Part shown: in pieces, positions 1 to 7,769 of the stretch
How positions within the stretch are numbered: the stretch's first letter is position 1
How the letters are laid out: each line of letters starts with the position of its first letter
Source: Clostridia bacterium
Lineage (GTDB): Bacteria > Bacillota > Clostridia > Oscillospirales > Acutalibacteraceae
Length of the DNA stretch: 36,822 nt
Reading direction: 5' to 3'
Assembly (NCBI GenBank): GCA_017397655.1
Contig: JAFQIG010000064.1
Coordinates: 1 to 36,822 of the forward strand
The notes under the pieces: model-generated
Databases searched by the model: none
What the model was told of the DNA's origin: nothing
What the model saw: the letters and a program-made list of their open reading frames with translations, nothing else
Translations under genes and position numbers: made by a program

Positions 1-25
1 GGTCAGGTGAATTGCTCACCTGACC
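1..25 (-). terminator. Inverted repeat downstream of the FNT gene, probable terminator
   Basis: A perfect 10-bp stem (GGTCAGGTGA / TCACCTGACC) with a 5-nt loop lies just past the stop codon of the leftmost minus-strand gene. The position fits an intrinsic terminator for that gene. Any T-run on the minus strand would lie left of base 1, outside the window, so the terminator call is inferred from the stem and its position. Confidence 0.65.
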
Positions 26-34
26 GTTTGTAAT

Positions 35-637
35 TTATTTGTCTGCACCTGCAAGACGCTTGAACAATGGAACAATTACGCCGCCGACCGTGTTTCCGAG
101 TATTACAAGAACAAGGAAAAGGACGTATTTTGCATTGAAGAGTCCGCCTGCCGCAAAGTAGAACATATCCGCAATGGAGTGTTCAAAGCCTGCGAGGATG
201 AACACGGGAACACAGTAGATGATGCCTGAAATGCTGTTTTCTTTGTAGATTTTAACAGCTATGTACATAAGAGCGCCACAGAAAATACCGAGAATGAAAG
301 TCTGCAAAGGAGCCTGAGTCAGCTTCTTTTCACAGATCGAAAGAGCTTTTTCGGCACTTGTCGGAACGGCATACTTGATCATCAGTCCGAAAAGAGTTGC
401 CGCAACATAGTTGCCTAAAAGTCCCGTTACAAGGTGAAGTGCATCGACCTTCTTGAAGCTTTCTGCAATAAAGCCTATTTTTCCCGTAAAAAGATACATC
501 TTCATTTTGCAGATAGTCAGAAGTGCAACGGTGAAAAGCACGGCGCCGACAACTTTGCTTTCGCAACCGAGGAAAACGCTTCCGCCTATGGAGATAAGGA
601 ATCCTGCCGCAAGTGAATTGAATATAACGTTTCTCAT
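35..637 (-). CDS. Compact formate/nitrite transporter family channel
   Basis: A 200-residue, almost wholly hydrophobic membrane protein of the FNT (FocA/NirC) family, which forms pentameric channels for formate, nitrite or similar small anions. The family-typical segment EHSIADMF is present near residues 153-160 and carries the conserved pore histidine. LGNTVGG follows near the C-terminus, and GNYVAA near residue 75 matches the family's repeated half-channel motif. FocA-type proteins are usually about 260-285 residues, so this is a short member, with little sequence before the first helix. I chose the ATG at 637, which follows a GTGGGG element; the longer open frame upstream runs through the serS terminator and reads as non-family sequence. 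Substrate cannot be told from sequence. Formate is plausible in a fermenting anaerobe. Confidence 0.82.
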   Translation of the reverse strand: MRNVIFNSLAAGFLISIGGSVFLGCESKVVGAVLFTVALLTICKMKMYLFTGKIGFIAESFKKVDALHLVTGLLGNYVAATLFGLMIKYAVPTSAEKALSICEKKLTQAPLQTFILGIFCGALMYIAVKIYKENSISGIIYCVPVFILAGFEHSIADMFYFAAGGLFNAKYVLFLVLVILGNTVGGVIVPLFKRLAGADK

Positions 638-654
638 TAATTTACCCCACTTTA

Positions 655-690
655 ATAAAAGGAGCTGACAAAAACTGTTAGCTCCTTTTT
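655..690 (-). terminator. Intrinsic terminator between serS and the FNT gene
   Basis: A stem formed by GGAGCTAACA and TGTCAGCTCC (one A.C mismatch) around a T-rich loop is followed on the minus strand by TTTTATT. It lies directly after the serS stop codon and about 20 bp before the FNT start, so it can end serS transcripts. FNT expression would then depend on read-through or on a promoter I cannot see. The stem also has a T6 tail on the plus strand, but no plus-strand gene feeds it. Confidence 0.75.
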
Positions 691-695
691 TGGTT

Positions 696-1982
696 TTATT
701 TCTTTGCTTCGATAACGGACTTGCCGCCCATATAAGGACGAAGTGCTTCGGGAATATTAACGGAGCCGTCCTCATTGAGGTTGTTCTCAAGGAAAGCGAT
801 AAGCATTCTGGGAGGAGCGACAACCGTATTGTTGAGAGTGTGAGCGAAATACTTCTGTTTTCCGTCAGCTACACGGATTTTCAGACGGCGTGCCTGAGCA
901 TCACCGAGATTTGAACAGCTGCCGACTTCAAAATATTTCTTCTGACGGGGAGACCATGCTTCAACGTCAACGGATTTGACCTTAAGATCGGCAAGGTCAC
1001 CCGAACAACACTCAAGTGTACGAACGGGAATATCGAGACTGCGGAAAAGATCAACGGTATTCTGCCAAAGCTTGTCGAACCACATCGGGCTGTCCTCAGG
1101 CTTACATACAACGATCATTTCCTGTTTTTCAAACTGATGGATTCTGTAAACACCGCGTTCTTCAATGCCGTGAGCACCCTTTTCCTTACGGAAGCAGGGA
1201 GAATAGCTTGTAAGTGTCTGCGGAAGAGTTTCGGCAGGAACAATCTTGTCAATGAACTTGCCGATCATTGAGTGTTCGCTTGTGCCGATGAGATAGAGGT
1301 CTTCGCCCTCGATCTTATACATCATGGCATCCATTTCAGCAAAGCTCATAACGCCTGTAACGACATTGCTGCGGATCATAAACGGAGGGATACAGTATGT
1401 GAAGCCTCTGTCGATCATAAAGTCACGTGCATAGGAGATAACTGCAGAGTGAAGTCTTGCGATATCGCCCATAAGATAATAGAAGCCGTTGCCTGCAACG
1501 TCACGTGCGCTGTCAAGGTCAATACCGTCAAAGCGCTCCATAATATCTGTGTGATAAGGAATTTCAAAATCGGGAACAACGGGGTCACCGTAACGCTGAA
1601 CCTCAACATTTTCGCTGTCGTCCTTGCCGATGGGAACACTCGGATCAATAATGTTGGGAATGGTCATCATAATCTTTGTGATCTTTTCTTCGTATTCAGC
1701 CTCAAGCTTCTGAAGCTCTGCAAGGCGTGCGGCATTTTCTTCAACCTGCTTTTTTGCAGCCTCTGCCTCTTCCTTTTTGCCCTGAGCCATAAACATACCG
1801 ATCTGCTTGGAGATCTTGTTTCTGCTTGAGCGAAGGTTGTCAGCCTCAGTCTTGACAGCTCTGCTTTCAGCATCGAGAGCGATTACCTCGTCAACAAGAG
1901 GAAGCTTCTTGTCCTGGAACTTGTTGCGGATGTTCTGACGGACTACATCGGGGTTTTCTCTTAAAAACTTAATATCGATCAT
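696..1982 (-). CDS. serS: Seryl-tRNA synthetase, divergent type
   Basis: Cytoplasmic class II aminoacyl-tRNA synthetase that activates serine with ATP and charges tRNA-Ser. At 428 residues it has the family's usual length. The N-terminal part (about residues 30-100) is a charged coiled-coil arm that contacts tRNA. The class II motif 2 region FRKEKGAHGIEERGVYR, the SCSN element and a motif 3 region with HTLNNTVVAPPRM are all visible. Common bacterial SerRS instead carries LIPTAE and HTLNGSGLAVGR; this protein has LIGTSE and NNTVVAPPR, so it belongs to a divergent branch. The ATG at 1982 follows AGGAG at good spacing. A strong promoter lies immediately upstream and I see no T-box leader. The function call is secure; the branch is judged from memory of aligned families. 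Confidence 0.96.
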   Translation of the reverse strand: MIDIKFLRENPDVVRQNIRNKFQDKKLPLVDEVIALDAESRAVKTEADNLRSSRNKISKQIGMFMAQGKKEEAEAAKKQVEENAARLAELQKLEAEYEEKITKIMMTIPNIIDPSVPIGKDDSENVEVQRYGDPVVPDFEIPYHTDIMERFDGIDLDSARDVAGNGFYYLMGDIARLHSAVISYARDFMIDRGFTYCIPPFMIRSNVVTGVMSFAEMDAMMYKIEGEDLYLIGTSEHSMIGKFIDKIVPAETLPQTLTSYSPCFRKEKGAHGIEERGVYRIHQFEKQEMIVVCKPEDSPMWFDKLWQNTVDLFRSLDIPVRTLECCSGDLADLKVKSVDVEAWSPRQKKYFEVGSCSNLGDAQARRLKIRVADGKQKYFAHTLNNTVVAPPRMLIAFLENNLNEDGSVNIPEALRPYMGGKSVIEAKK

Positions 1983-2011
1983 AGAGACATCTCCTAAAAA
2001 AGTATAAAAAT

Positions 2012-2040
2012 ATAATAACAAATCAGAAAAGCTTTTTCAA
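2012..2040 (-). promoter_or_regulatory. Sigma-A-type promoter for serS
   Basis: On the minus strand, TTGAAA (2035-2040), a 17-bp spacer and TATTAT (2012-2017) precede serS, giving a predicted leader of about 23 nt. The serS leader is too short for a T-box riboswitch. Confidence 0.75.
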
Positions 2041-2096
2041 TACCTATTATGATAATACTTCAAAAAAATTGGCTTAATTTGCTGAGTTCGATTGAA

Positions 2097-2870
2097 TTAC
2101 GGAGCTTCACGCACGCTGACTTCTCCCGATGACAGGGGAAGGATGCTGTTATCATCAAGCCTTAAAAGTAATCTGAAATTTTCATCAATCCCTGCAACGG
2201 TGCCGACGGTATCGGAATTCAGTACTCTGACACGTTTATCAATCAGATTGGAACGGTGTCTGTAAGAATCTAAAAAGCTTTTGTCGCCGAGGTGCCGATA
2301 CTTTTCGATGAAGTTATCGAGAAATACTGCTGTAAGTCTGTTCGGTATATCCTCGTTTTCGCTGTACGGCAATATACTGCCTGCAATGTCGGAAAGCTCT
2401 TTCGGAAAACCGTCCTTCGGAGGGTGTACGTTGATGCCTATGCCGAGAACGGCAAATGAAAGGTGAGAGGTGATGGGATCGATCTGTCCCTCTGTCAGTA
2501 TTCCGCAAACCTTTTTGTTGTTGCAGTAAATATCGTTTACCCACTTTATTTTTGCACTGACACCCGTAACGGATTCTATAGCTTCTGAGGCGGCAACAGC
2601 GGCACAGACGGTAATTGACAACGCATTGTCACACGATGAATCGGGACGAAGCAAAAGACTGAGGTATATTCCCGTGCCGCCCGGTGAAAAAAAGCTTCTT
2701 CCGAGCCTTCCTTTACCGTTTGACTGAGAGCGTGAAATTACAACGGTGCCCTCGGATGCTCCTCTTTTTGCGATTTCTTTAAGATAAGTGTTGGTTGACG
2801 GTATGCAGTCAAAAACCGTTATGTCAAAGTCGTTTTTCAGATGTTTTTCAATACCTTCTTTTGTAATCAT
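2097..2870 (-). CDS. birA: Biotin--protein ligase, no DNA-binding domain
   Basis: Makes biotinyl-AMP from biotin and ATP and transfers biotin to a lysine of biotin-dependent carboxylase or decarboxylase carrier subunits. Of 257 residues, the catalytic domain begins almost at once. PSTNTYL lies near 24-30, the biotinyl-AMP loop NGKGRLGR near 51-58, KWVND near 109-113 (the family's KWPND with V for P) and GIGINV further on; the C-terminal cap domain closes the protein. There is no N-terminal helix-turn-helix, so it is a monofunctional ligase and not a BirA repressor. The ATG at 2870 follows AAGGAAG. It is divergent from the lipoprotein gene at 2999. Biotin enzymes in such anaerobes could include sodium-pumping decarboxylases, but none is in this window. 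Confidence 0.93.
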   Translation of the reverse strand: MITKEGIEKHLKNDFDITVFDCIPSTNTYLKEIAKRGASEGTVVISRSQSNGKGRLGRSFFSPGGTGIYLSLLLRPDSSCDNALSITVCAAVAASEAIESVTGVSAKIKWVNDIYCNNKKVCGILTEGQIDPITSHLSFAVLGIGINVHPPKDGFPKELSDIAGSILPYSENEDIPNRLTAVFLDNFIEKYRHLGDKSFLDSYRHRSNLIDKRVRVLNSDTVGTVAGIDENFRLLLRLDDNSILPLSSGEVSVREAP

Positions 2871-2899
2871 ACAATACTTCCTTTTGTTCTTATATCAGG

Positions 2900-2928
2900 A
2901 TTATACATTAAATTAACGAGTATTTCAA
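2900..2928 (-). promoter_or_regulatory. Sigma-A-type promoter for birA
   Basis: On the minus strand, TTGAAA (2923-2928), a 17-bp spacer and a perfect TATAAT (2900-2905), giving a leader of about 23 nt. The -35 box ends 5 bp from an inverted repeat at 2934-2953. Confidence 0.8.
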
Positions 2929-2933
2929 TATAG

Positions 2934-2953
2934 TATACTTTTCAAAAAGTATA
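2934..2953. promoter_or_regulatory. Perfect inverted repeat, candidate operator between divergent genes
   Basis: Two 9-bp arms, TATACTTTT and AAAAGTATA, flank a CA spacer in the 128-bp gap between birA and the lipoprotein gene. It sits just upstream of the birA -35 box and 4 bp upstream of a TATAAT (2958-2963) that could serve the plus-strand gene. Size, symmetry and position suit a dimeric repressor or activator. The regulator is not in the window, and a chance A+T-rich palindrome is possible. Confidence 0.5.
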
Positions 2954-2998
2954 AATTTATAATATCAACAAACAATAAAAAACAAGGAGGTCATAATA

Positions 2999-4540
2999 AT
3001 GAAAAGGAACAGAACCAAAACAATCAGCATTGTTACGGCATTTTCAATGCTTTTTTGTCTTGCTTCGTGTAAAGGAGCAGAGGTTAAGGATCCGACAGAA
3101 CACACGGTTCACAACGCAGAGGTGTTGTCGGGCAATACGTATACCAAAAGTCCGACTTCACTGACAAAGAAGGAAGCCGTTTTTGTTACATTGTCATCGG
3201 ACGGCACGGTCAGAGAGATCAGTGTAACCGACAGGCTTACATCGGATTCGTCGCAGGTGAGGGTTGACGACGTCAGCAGTCTTTCGGATATTAAAAACAT
3301 CAAGGGTGATGAAACACCTCATATCAACGGACGTGATGTTGTGTGGCATATGAACACACAGGATCTGTATTACAGCGGCAAGACAGATAAAAGTCTGCCT
3401 GTCAGTTTGAAAATTGAGTATACGCTTAACGGCAAAAAGGTCGATGCAAAGGATATCGCAGGTAAAAGCGGCAAGGTGGAAATTAACGTAATATCCGAAA
3501 ACGATACAATGGAATCTGTCGAGCTTAACGGAAAAATTATGAATATCAGCACACCGTTTCTGATTGTCGGGGGAATGCTTCTTAACGGAACGCAGTCAGG
3601 CGTCAGCGTTACAAACGGAACGAGCGTAGGTGACGGACAAAAGGAGCTTGTATTTGCTTTTATGTTGCCGGGGTTGTCTGACAGTCTGGGACTTGACAAA
3701 GAAAAAATAAATATTCCGGAAAGCTTTTCGGTATCTTATGAAAGCTCGTCTCACGAAAAGCCTCAGCTTATGTTTGCAATGATACCTGTTTCCCTGTCGG
3801 GTGGAGAGAATATTCTGTCATCCGTATTTGCCGATACAAAGGGTATCGGAGACTCGCTTTCACGCTTCGGAGAGATTTTTTCATCATTGTCAAGTGACAC
3901 ATCGCTCAAAAGCATTATTTCGCAGTCGGACAAGATAGCCTTACTTGCCGATGCGGCAACAAAAACGGTTAAGTCTTTTTCACAGCAAAAGGCACTTGTC
4001 GATGTGCTGGCAAAGCACCTGACAAACGAGAATGCGGAACTGTTAACAAATCTTATGAACGATCTGTCAAAGGTGGAATTTTCAAAGTATGCCGAGCTGT
4101 TTGCAGATCCGACCTTCAAGTTGCTGATTGCCGATCTTGGCACCGTGTCAGAGTCGCTCGTCGGTCTTATGCCGTCGCTGACGGCGTTTGCTCAGGATAT
4201 AGGTTCCGCAGAAGTGCAGAAATCTCTTGAATCACTTCCGCAGACGATAGAGCATCTGTCCGAGCTTTCGAGGCTTTTGCAGGATAATAATGAGCTTTTA
4301 TCGGCGCTGACATCACTTTCAGAAGGAAGCAATGCTGAGAATTTTTCAAAGATTTTTGAAGCGGCAGAAGAGTTTATGAAAGGCGGTACGGTTGAAGCGT
4401 TATCGGAGCTTTCTGAGGATTCCGATGAGCTGATGTTCAGATTTGAAAAGCTTGTGGAGCTTGGCAAAAAATACAGCGTCTTTACGGAAGCTCCGCAAGA
4501 CGCTGATGCGAGTGTATATTTTGTTTTTAAAACTCAATAG
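2999..4540 (+). CDS. Large predicted lipoprotein of unknown function
   Basis: A 513-residue exported protein. The N-terminus has basic residues, a hydrophobic stretch and a lipobox-like LASC ending near residue 24, so it is probably acylated on that cysteine and held on the outer face of the membrane. I recognise the overall pattern (an early strand-rich region, GDE, LYYSGKTDKSLPV, LNGKKVDAKDIAGKSGKV, then FMLPGL) as a clostridial secreted family that resembles the outer-loop region of YhgE/Pip-type membrane proteins. Residues 280-490 are rich in serine, leucine and charged residues and look helical. No C-terminal membrane segment or LPXTG is present. The start follows AAGGAGGT. No MMPL or ABC exporter partner is adjacent. 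Function is not known to me. The last 7 bases overlap the convergent permease gene. Confidence 0.72.
   Translation: MKRNRTKTISIVTAFSMLFCLASCKGAEVKDPTEHTVHNAEVLSGNTYTKSPTSLTKKEAVFVTLSSDGTVREISVTDRLTSDSSQVRVDDVSSLSDIKNIKGDETPHINGRDVVWHMNTQDLYYSGKTDKSLPVSLKIEYTLNGKKVDAKDIAGKSGKVEINVISENDTMESVELNGKIMNISTPFLIVGGMLLNGTQSGVSVTNGTSVGDGQKELVFAFMLPGLSDSLGLDKEKINIPESFSVSYESSSHEKPQLMFAMIPVSLSGGENILSSVFADTKGIGDSLSRFGEIFSSLSSDTSLKSIISQSDKIALLADAATKTVKSFSQQKALVDVLAKHLTNENAELLTNLMNDLSKVEFSKYAELFADPTFKLLIADLGTVSESLVGLMPSLTAFAQDIGSAEVQKSLESLPQTIEHLSELSRLLQDNNELLSALTSLSEGSNAENFSKIFEAAEEFMKGGTVEALSELSEDSDELMFRFEKLVELGKKYSVFTEAPQDADASVYFVFKTQ
4466..4504 (-). terminator. Intrinsic terminator of the permease operon, inside the convergent gene
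   Basis: On the minus strand, AGCGTCTT pairs with AAGACGCT. An inner CGGA/TCCG stem continues the helix, and GTATTTTTT follows directly. It starts 30 bp after the yfcC-like stop codon and lies wholly within the last codons (about 490-502) of the plus-strand lipoprotein gene. It is a good candidate end for the five-gene minus-strand operon. Confidence 0.72.
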
Positions 4541-6048
4541 CCGTAGCCGAAGGCGACTGCGCCGACAAGCATCAATGCAGCAAATAAAAATTCAAGGATA
4601 AACAGCTTCCATGTGAATTTAAGGAACTTGCCGTATGAAACGTTGACAAGACCAATGGCGATGAGCATAATTCCGCTTGTGGGATAGAGAATGTTACTGA
4701 AGCCGTCAGCCATCGAGAAAGAAAGAACGATTGACTGACGAGAGATGTTGACCATATCGGCAAGCGGAAGAATAAGCGGCATAATGAGGAATGCCTTTGC
4801 TGTACCGCTGCCGATAAAGAATTCAAGAGCAATAACAAAAAGAGTGATGAGAAGGAGCGACTTTGTCGGACCAAAGCCGTCTATCGCAGAGTAGATGTGG
4901 TAGAGGATCGTATCAATGATCTTTCCTTCTCTCAAAAGGAAGGTGATAGCCATAACGAAAATAATAAGCGGAGCTATCGGAGCAATCGTTTTTGCACCTT
5001 CAAAGAAGCCACTGAGCAGATTCTTGCCACGGATTCCCGTTATATATCCTGCACGAAGACCGCCGACCGTGAAAAGAACCGCCATACCGACCATGGGAGC
5101 GTAGCTTATGTTTTCACGGATGATTGACGGAACGGCATCTATCTGCTGAACGATAAAGCTGATTGCGGCAAGAGCAGGAACACCTGCGATACAGCCGACA
5201 AAAACTTTTGTGGCTTTTTTAAGAAGCGGATCCTTTATTATGCTGTCGTCAAGAGCGTCGGAATACTTTTCGCGCAGAGCCTTGTCGCTGTCATAGACAA
5301 TTGATTTGGAAGGATCTTTTTCAACCTTTTTAGCATAGAGCATAACGAATGTCGTGAGGATTACATAAACGCCTGCGAACACGAGCAATCTGTAGCCTAT
5401 GCCGCTGAAAATGGGAAGTCCCGCCATTGACTGAACGAGAACAACGTTAAACGGATTGAACGTTGCGGCAGAGTAGCCGAAGGCAATTGCTATAAGGCTT
5501 ATGCTTATACCGACAAGTGAGTCCCATCCGAGTGCTAACGTGATGGCGACACAAAGCGGAACTATTGTGATGCTTTCTTCAAGGATACCGACAATCGATG
5601 AAAGAGCCATCATAATGAATATAACTATCGGAAGGAGCAGATACTTTTTGCTTGAAAACCGTCCGACAACCGACGACATTATGTACGACAGAACACCGCT
5701 TTTGTCAAGTATCAGAAAAGTTCCGCCGATAAGAATGATAAACAGAATTATCGCAACACCTGTCAAAGCATCGCTTGATCCGAAAACTTCGATAGGCGCA
5801 GTAAAGGTTTTCCAGAACGGCAGACGAAAATCAATTTCGTGATACGTAGAATTACCGCTTTCATCAACAGCGATGATTGTACCTGTTTCATCGGTAAGAT
5901 ATTCGCCTCTGGGAACAACCTGAGTCAGAATGCCTGCGGCAATCATAATAAGAAGGATTACCGATGTGATAAAAATTATTGTCTTTTTGTTAAGCTGAAG
6001 TCCCTGTGCTTTTTTCTCGGGTGCATTGACAGCATTATTCTCTTTCAT
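4534..6048 (-). CDS. YfcC/DcuC-type carboxylate or amino-acid permease
   Basis: A 504-residue integral membrane protein with a charged N-terminal tail (about 25 residues), then a first membrane helix ending in a TQVVPRGEY motif, an outer loop and roughly 11-12 further hydrophobic segments. TQVVPRGEY and the overall layout are typical of the YfcC family, relatives of the anaerobic C4-dicarboxylate carrier DcuC in the ion-transporter superfamily. Substrate is not predictable; family members are annotated for dicarboxylates or basic amino acids. The ATG at 6048 follows GAGGAG, and this ribosome binding site overlaps the stop codon of the thuA-like gene, so translation is probably coupled. It is the last gene of the operon. 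Confidence 0.85.
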   Translation of the reverse strand: MKENNAVNAPEKKAQGLQLNKKTIIFITSVILLIMIAAGILTQVVPRGEYLTDETGTIIAVDESGNSTYHEIDFRLPFWKTFTAPIEVFGSSDALTGVAIILFIILIGGTFLILDKSGVLSYIMSSVVGRFSSKKYLLLPIVIFIMMALSSIVGILEESITIVPLCVAITLALGWDSLVGISISLIAIAFGYSAATFNPFNVVLVQSMAGLPIFSGIGYRLLVFAGVYVILTTFVMLYAKKVEKDPSKSIVYDSDKALREKYSDALDDSIIKDPLLKKATKVFVGCIAGVPALAAISFIVQQIDAVPSIIRENISYAPMVGMAVLFTVGGLRAGYITGIRGKNLLSGFFEGAKTIAPIAPLIIFVMAITFLLREGKIIDTILYHIYSAIDGFGPTKSLLLITLFVIALEFFIGSGTAKAFLIMPLILPLADMVNISRQSIVLSFSMADGFSNILYPTSGIMLIAIGLVNVSYGKFLKFTWKLFILEFLFAALMLVGAVAFGYGY

Positions 6049-6059
6049 TGAAAAGCTCC

Positions 6060-6806
6060 TCAATCGGCGTTTTGCATAATTTTTTCTTCGGGAGATATTT
6101 TAGCGTGGGGAGCATTAAGCTCTGTAACGGGAACAGACGGAGCTGCCCAACGAACGGCATTGATTATGATGCGCTGGATTTCGGGGATATAGAAGGTGGG
6201 ATTTGTCTCGTGACCGGGCTGGAAGTAGAAAACCTTGCCTCTGCCTTTATACCAGCAGCAACCCGAACGGAAAACCTCGCCGCCCTTGAACCAGCCGATA
6301 AAGACAAGCTCATCGGGCTGAGGAATGTCAAAGCGTTCGCCGTACATTTCTTCCTGAGGAATGTCGATATAATCGAAGTCACCGTTAAAGCCCTGTGCTA
6401 TGGGATGAGAGGGGAGTACGCACCAAAGGCGTTCTCTGTCGCCCTCACGCCACTGGAGACAGCAGGATGTACCCATCAGCTTGATAAACGGCTTTGAAAA
6501 ATGTGCCGAGTGAAGCGGAATGAAGCCCATTCCGCGCATTACACGGTTATAAATTTTGTCAACAAGATCATCGGGAACCTGATTATGTCTGCCGTGACCC
6601 CACCAAAGGAGAACGTCGGTATCATTCAGAACATCATCGGGAAGACCGTAATCGGGATCATCAAGTGTTGCAACACGGACATTGAAATCGTCACATTTGC
6701 AAAGGAAATCACCGATAGCCTGTGCGATACCTTCGGGATAGACATCCAGAACCGCCTGACTGAAATGATGCTTGTCGGATTCGAACCATACTGTTACATT
6801 GATCAT
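6060..6806 (-). CDS. ThuA-like protein
   Basis: A 248-residue cytoplasmic protein of the ThuA family, which has a class I glutamine-amidotransferase-like fold and was named from trehalose utilisation. Visible family features are the N-terminal strand followed by a conserved histidine (SDKHHF), LLWWGHGRHN near residues 67-76, GFIPLHSAHFSKPF near 93-106, and YFQPGHETNPTF near 213-224. The catalytic cysteine-histidine pair of true amidotransferases is not evident, and the reaction is not known. The family often sits with carbohydrate genes; here it lies between a sugar-phosphate kinase and a permease. The ATG follows AAGGAG. The gap to the kinase upstream is 14 bp. Confidence 0.87.
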   Translation of the reverse strand: MINVTVWFESDKHHFSQAVLDVYPEGIAQAIGDFLCKCDDFNVRVATLDDPDYGLPDDVLNDTDVLLWWGHGRHNQVPDDLVDKIYNRVMRGMGFIPLHSAHFSKPFIKLMGTSCCLQWREGDRERLWCVLPSHPIAQGFNGDFDYIDIPQEEMYGERFDIPQPDELVFIGWFKGGEVFRSGCCWYKGRGKVFYFQPGHETNPTFYIPEIQRIIINAVRWAAPSVPVTELNAPHAKISPEEKIMQNAD

Positions 6807-6820
6807 AATAATTTCTCCTT

Positions 6821-7765
6821 TTAGTTGTCTATAATCTGTACTGATACAGAATCGGCATATTTAAAAATTTCGCAGAACTCTGAGGTGTGCGTTCCCGGCT
6901 TTGATGCGGTCAAGGTACCTGCAGCGGTCATAAGCCGTGCTGTTTCGAGAAGCGTCAGACCGTTTACGGTAGCGTATGCAAGTGCCGCTACCATAGAGTC
7001 GCCGCAGGCTGCGCTTGATTCAAAATCGATCGGGAACGGCGTTGTATGTATTGCGAGACTGTCACGGACGAATACCGCACCGTTCTCTCCGAGAGAAACA
7101 ACAACGGTATTGATTCCGGATTCATTCAGAAGCTTTGCTTCGTCAATGATTTCATCTATTGATGAGGGAACCTTTCCGATCAGCTCGCAAAACTCATCAA
7201 AATTCGGCTTGATCGCATAGGGCGAAGCTTCAATACCTTTTTTAAGACGGTCACCGTCAGCATCAAGGATAACCTTGACACCGTGTTCCTTTGCGATATT
7301 GATCAGCTCTTTGTAAATGCCTGTGCCGACATCGGGAGGTGTACTGCCTGACAGAACAAGAACCTTAGCGTGAGGCAGAACAGAAATAAGGTTTGATCTG
7401 AAAACATCAAACGAACTGCCTGCAAAAAAGCCTTTTTCGTTGATCTCGGTCATAACACCGCTGTTTATATCAAGAACTTTAGTATTGACTCTTGTTTCAC
7501 CCTCAGCTTCTGCAAAGTCATTTGCTATTCCGAGCGAATCGAGCCTGTCAATGATTTTTTTACCGTATACACCGGCAACAAGACCTGTAGCCAATGACGG
7601 GGTATCGCTTGTGTTAAGAACGAGCGATACGTTGATGCCTTTACCGCCGATATCGGAACGGCTGTTCAGAACACGGTTGGTTTTGCCTGTCTGAAAGTCG
7701 GATATTTCCACAGCCTTGTCAATACAGGGATTAAGAGTTACGGTGATTATTTCGGGTATATGCAT
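6821..7765 (-). CDS. PfkB-family sugar-phosphate kinase, 1-phosphofructokinase-like
   Basis: A 314-residue kinase of the 1-phosphofructokinase/tagatose-6-phosphate kinase branch of PfkB proteins. It begins with the typical TVTLNPCID, has GGKGINVS at residues 40-47 for substrate binding, a VLSGSTPPDV loop near 137-146 and KPNFDEF near 186-192. The catalytic aspartate is D256. The usual GAGD anion-hole motif reads ACGD here, a double change at its first two positions, but Gly and Asp are kept. No fructose PTS gene or DeoR-type regulator is adjacent, so a fructose-1-phosphate substrate is less certain than the family. The ATG follows AGGTGA, which overlaps the region of the asnB stop; the spacing is 4 bp. 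Confidence 0.86.
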   Translation of the reverse strand: MHIPEIITVTLNPCIDKAVEISDFQTGKTNRVLNSRSDIGGKGINVSLVLNTSDTPSLATGLVAGVYGKKIIDRLDSLGIANDFAEAEGETRVNTKVLDINSGVMTEINEKGFFAGSSFDVFRSNLISVLPHAKVLVLSGSTPPDVGTGIYKELINIAKEHGVKVILDADGDRLKKGIEASPYAIKPNFDEFCELIGKVPSSIDEIIDEAKLLNESGINTVVVSLGENGAVFVRDSLAIHTTPFPIDFESSAACGDSMVAALAYATVNGLTLLETARLMTAAGTLTASKPGTHTSEFCEIFKYADSVSVQIIDN

Positions 7766-7769
7766 ACGA

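Noticed and set aside
1272-1829. A 185-codon plus-strand frame opposite serS
   Set aside because: It is antisense to a clear housekeeping gene and has no promoter or ribosome binding site.
1983-2096. T-box riboswitch before serS
   Set aside because: The predicted transcript leader is only about 23 nt, and no antiterminator-type hairpin or T-box sequence is visible.
2999-4540. The lipoprotein as a methyl-accepting or adhesin-type surface protein
   Set aside because: No HAMP, methyl-accepting, LPXTG or repeat domains are visible; only the lipobox and the YhgE-like pattern can be supported.
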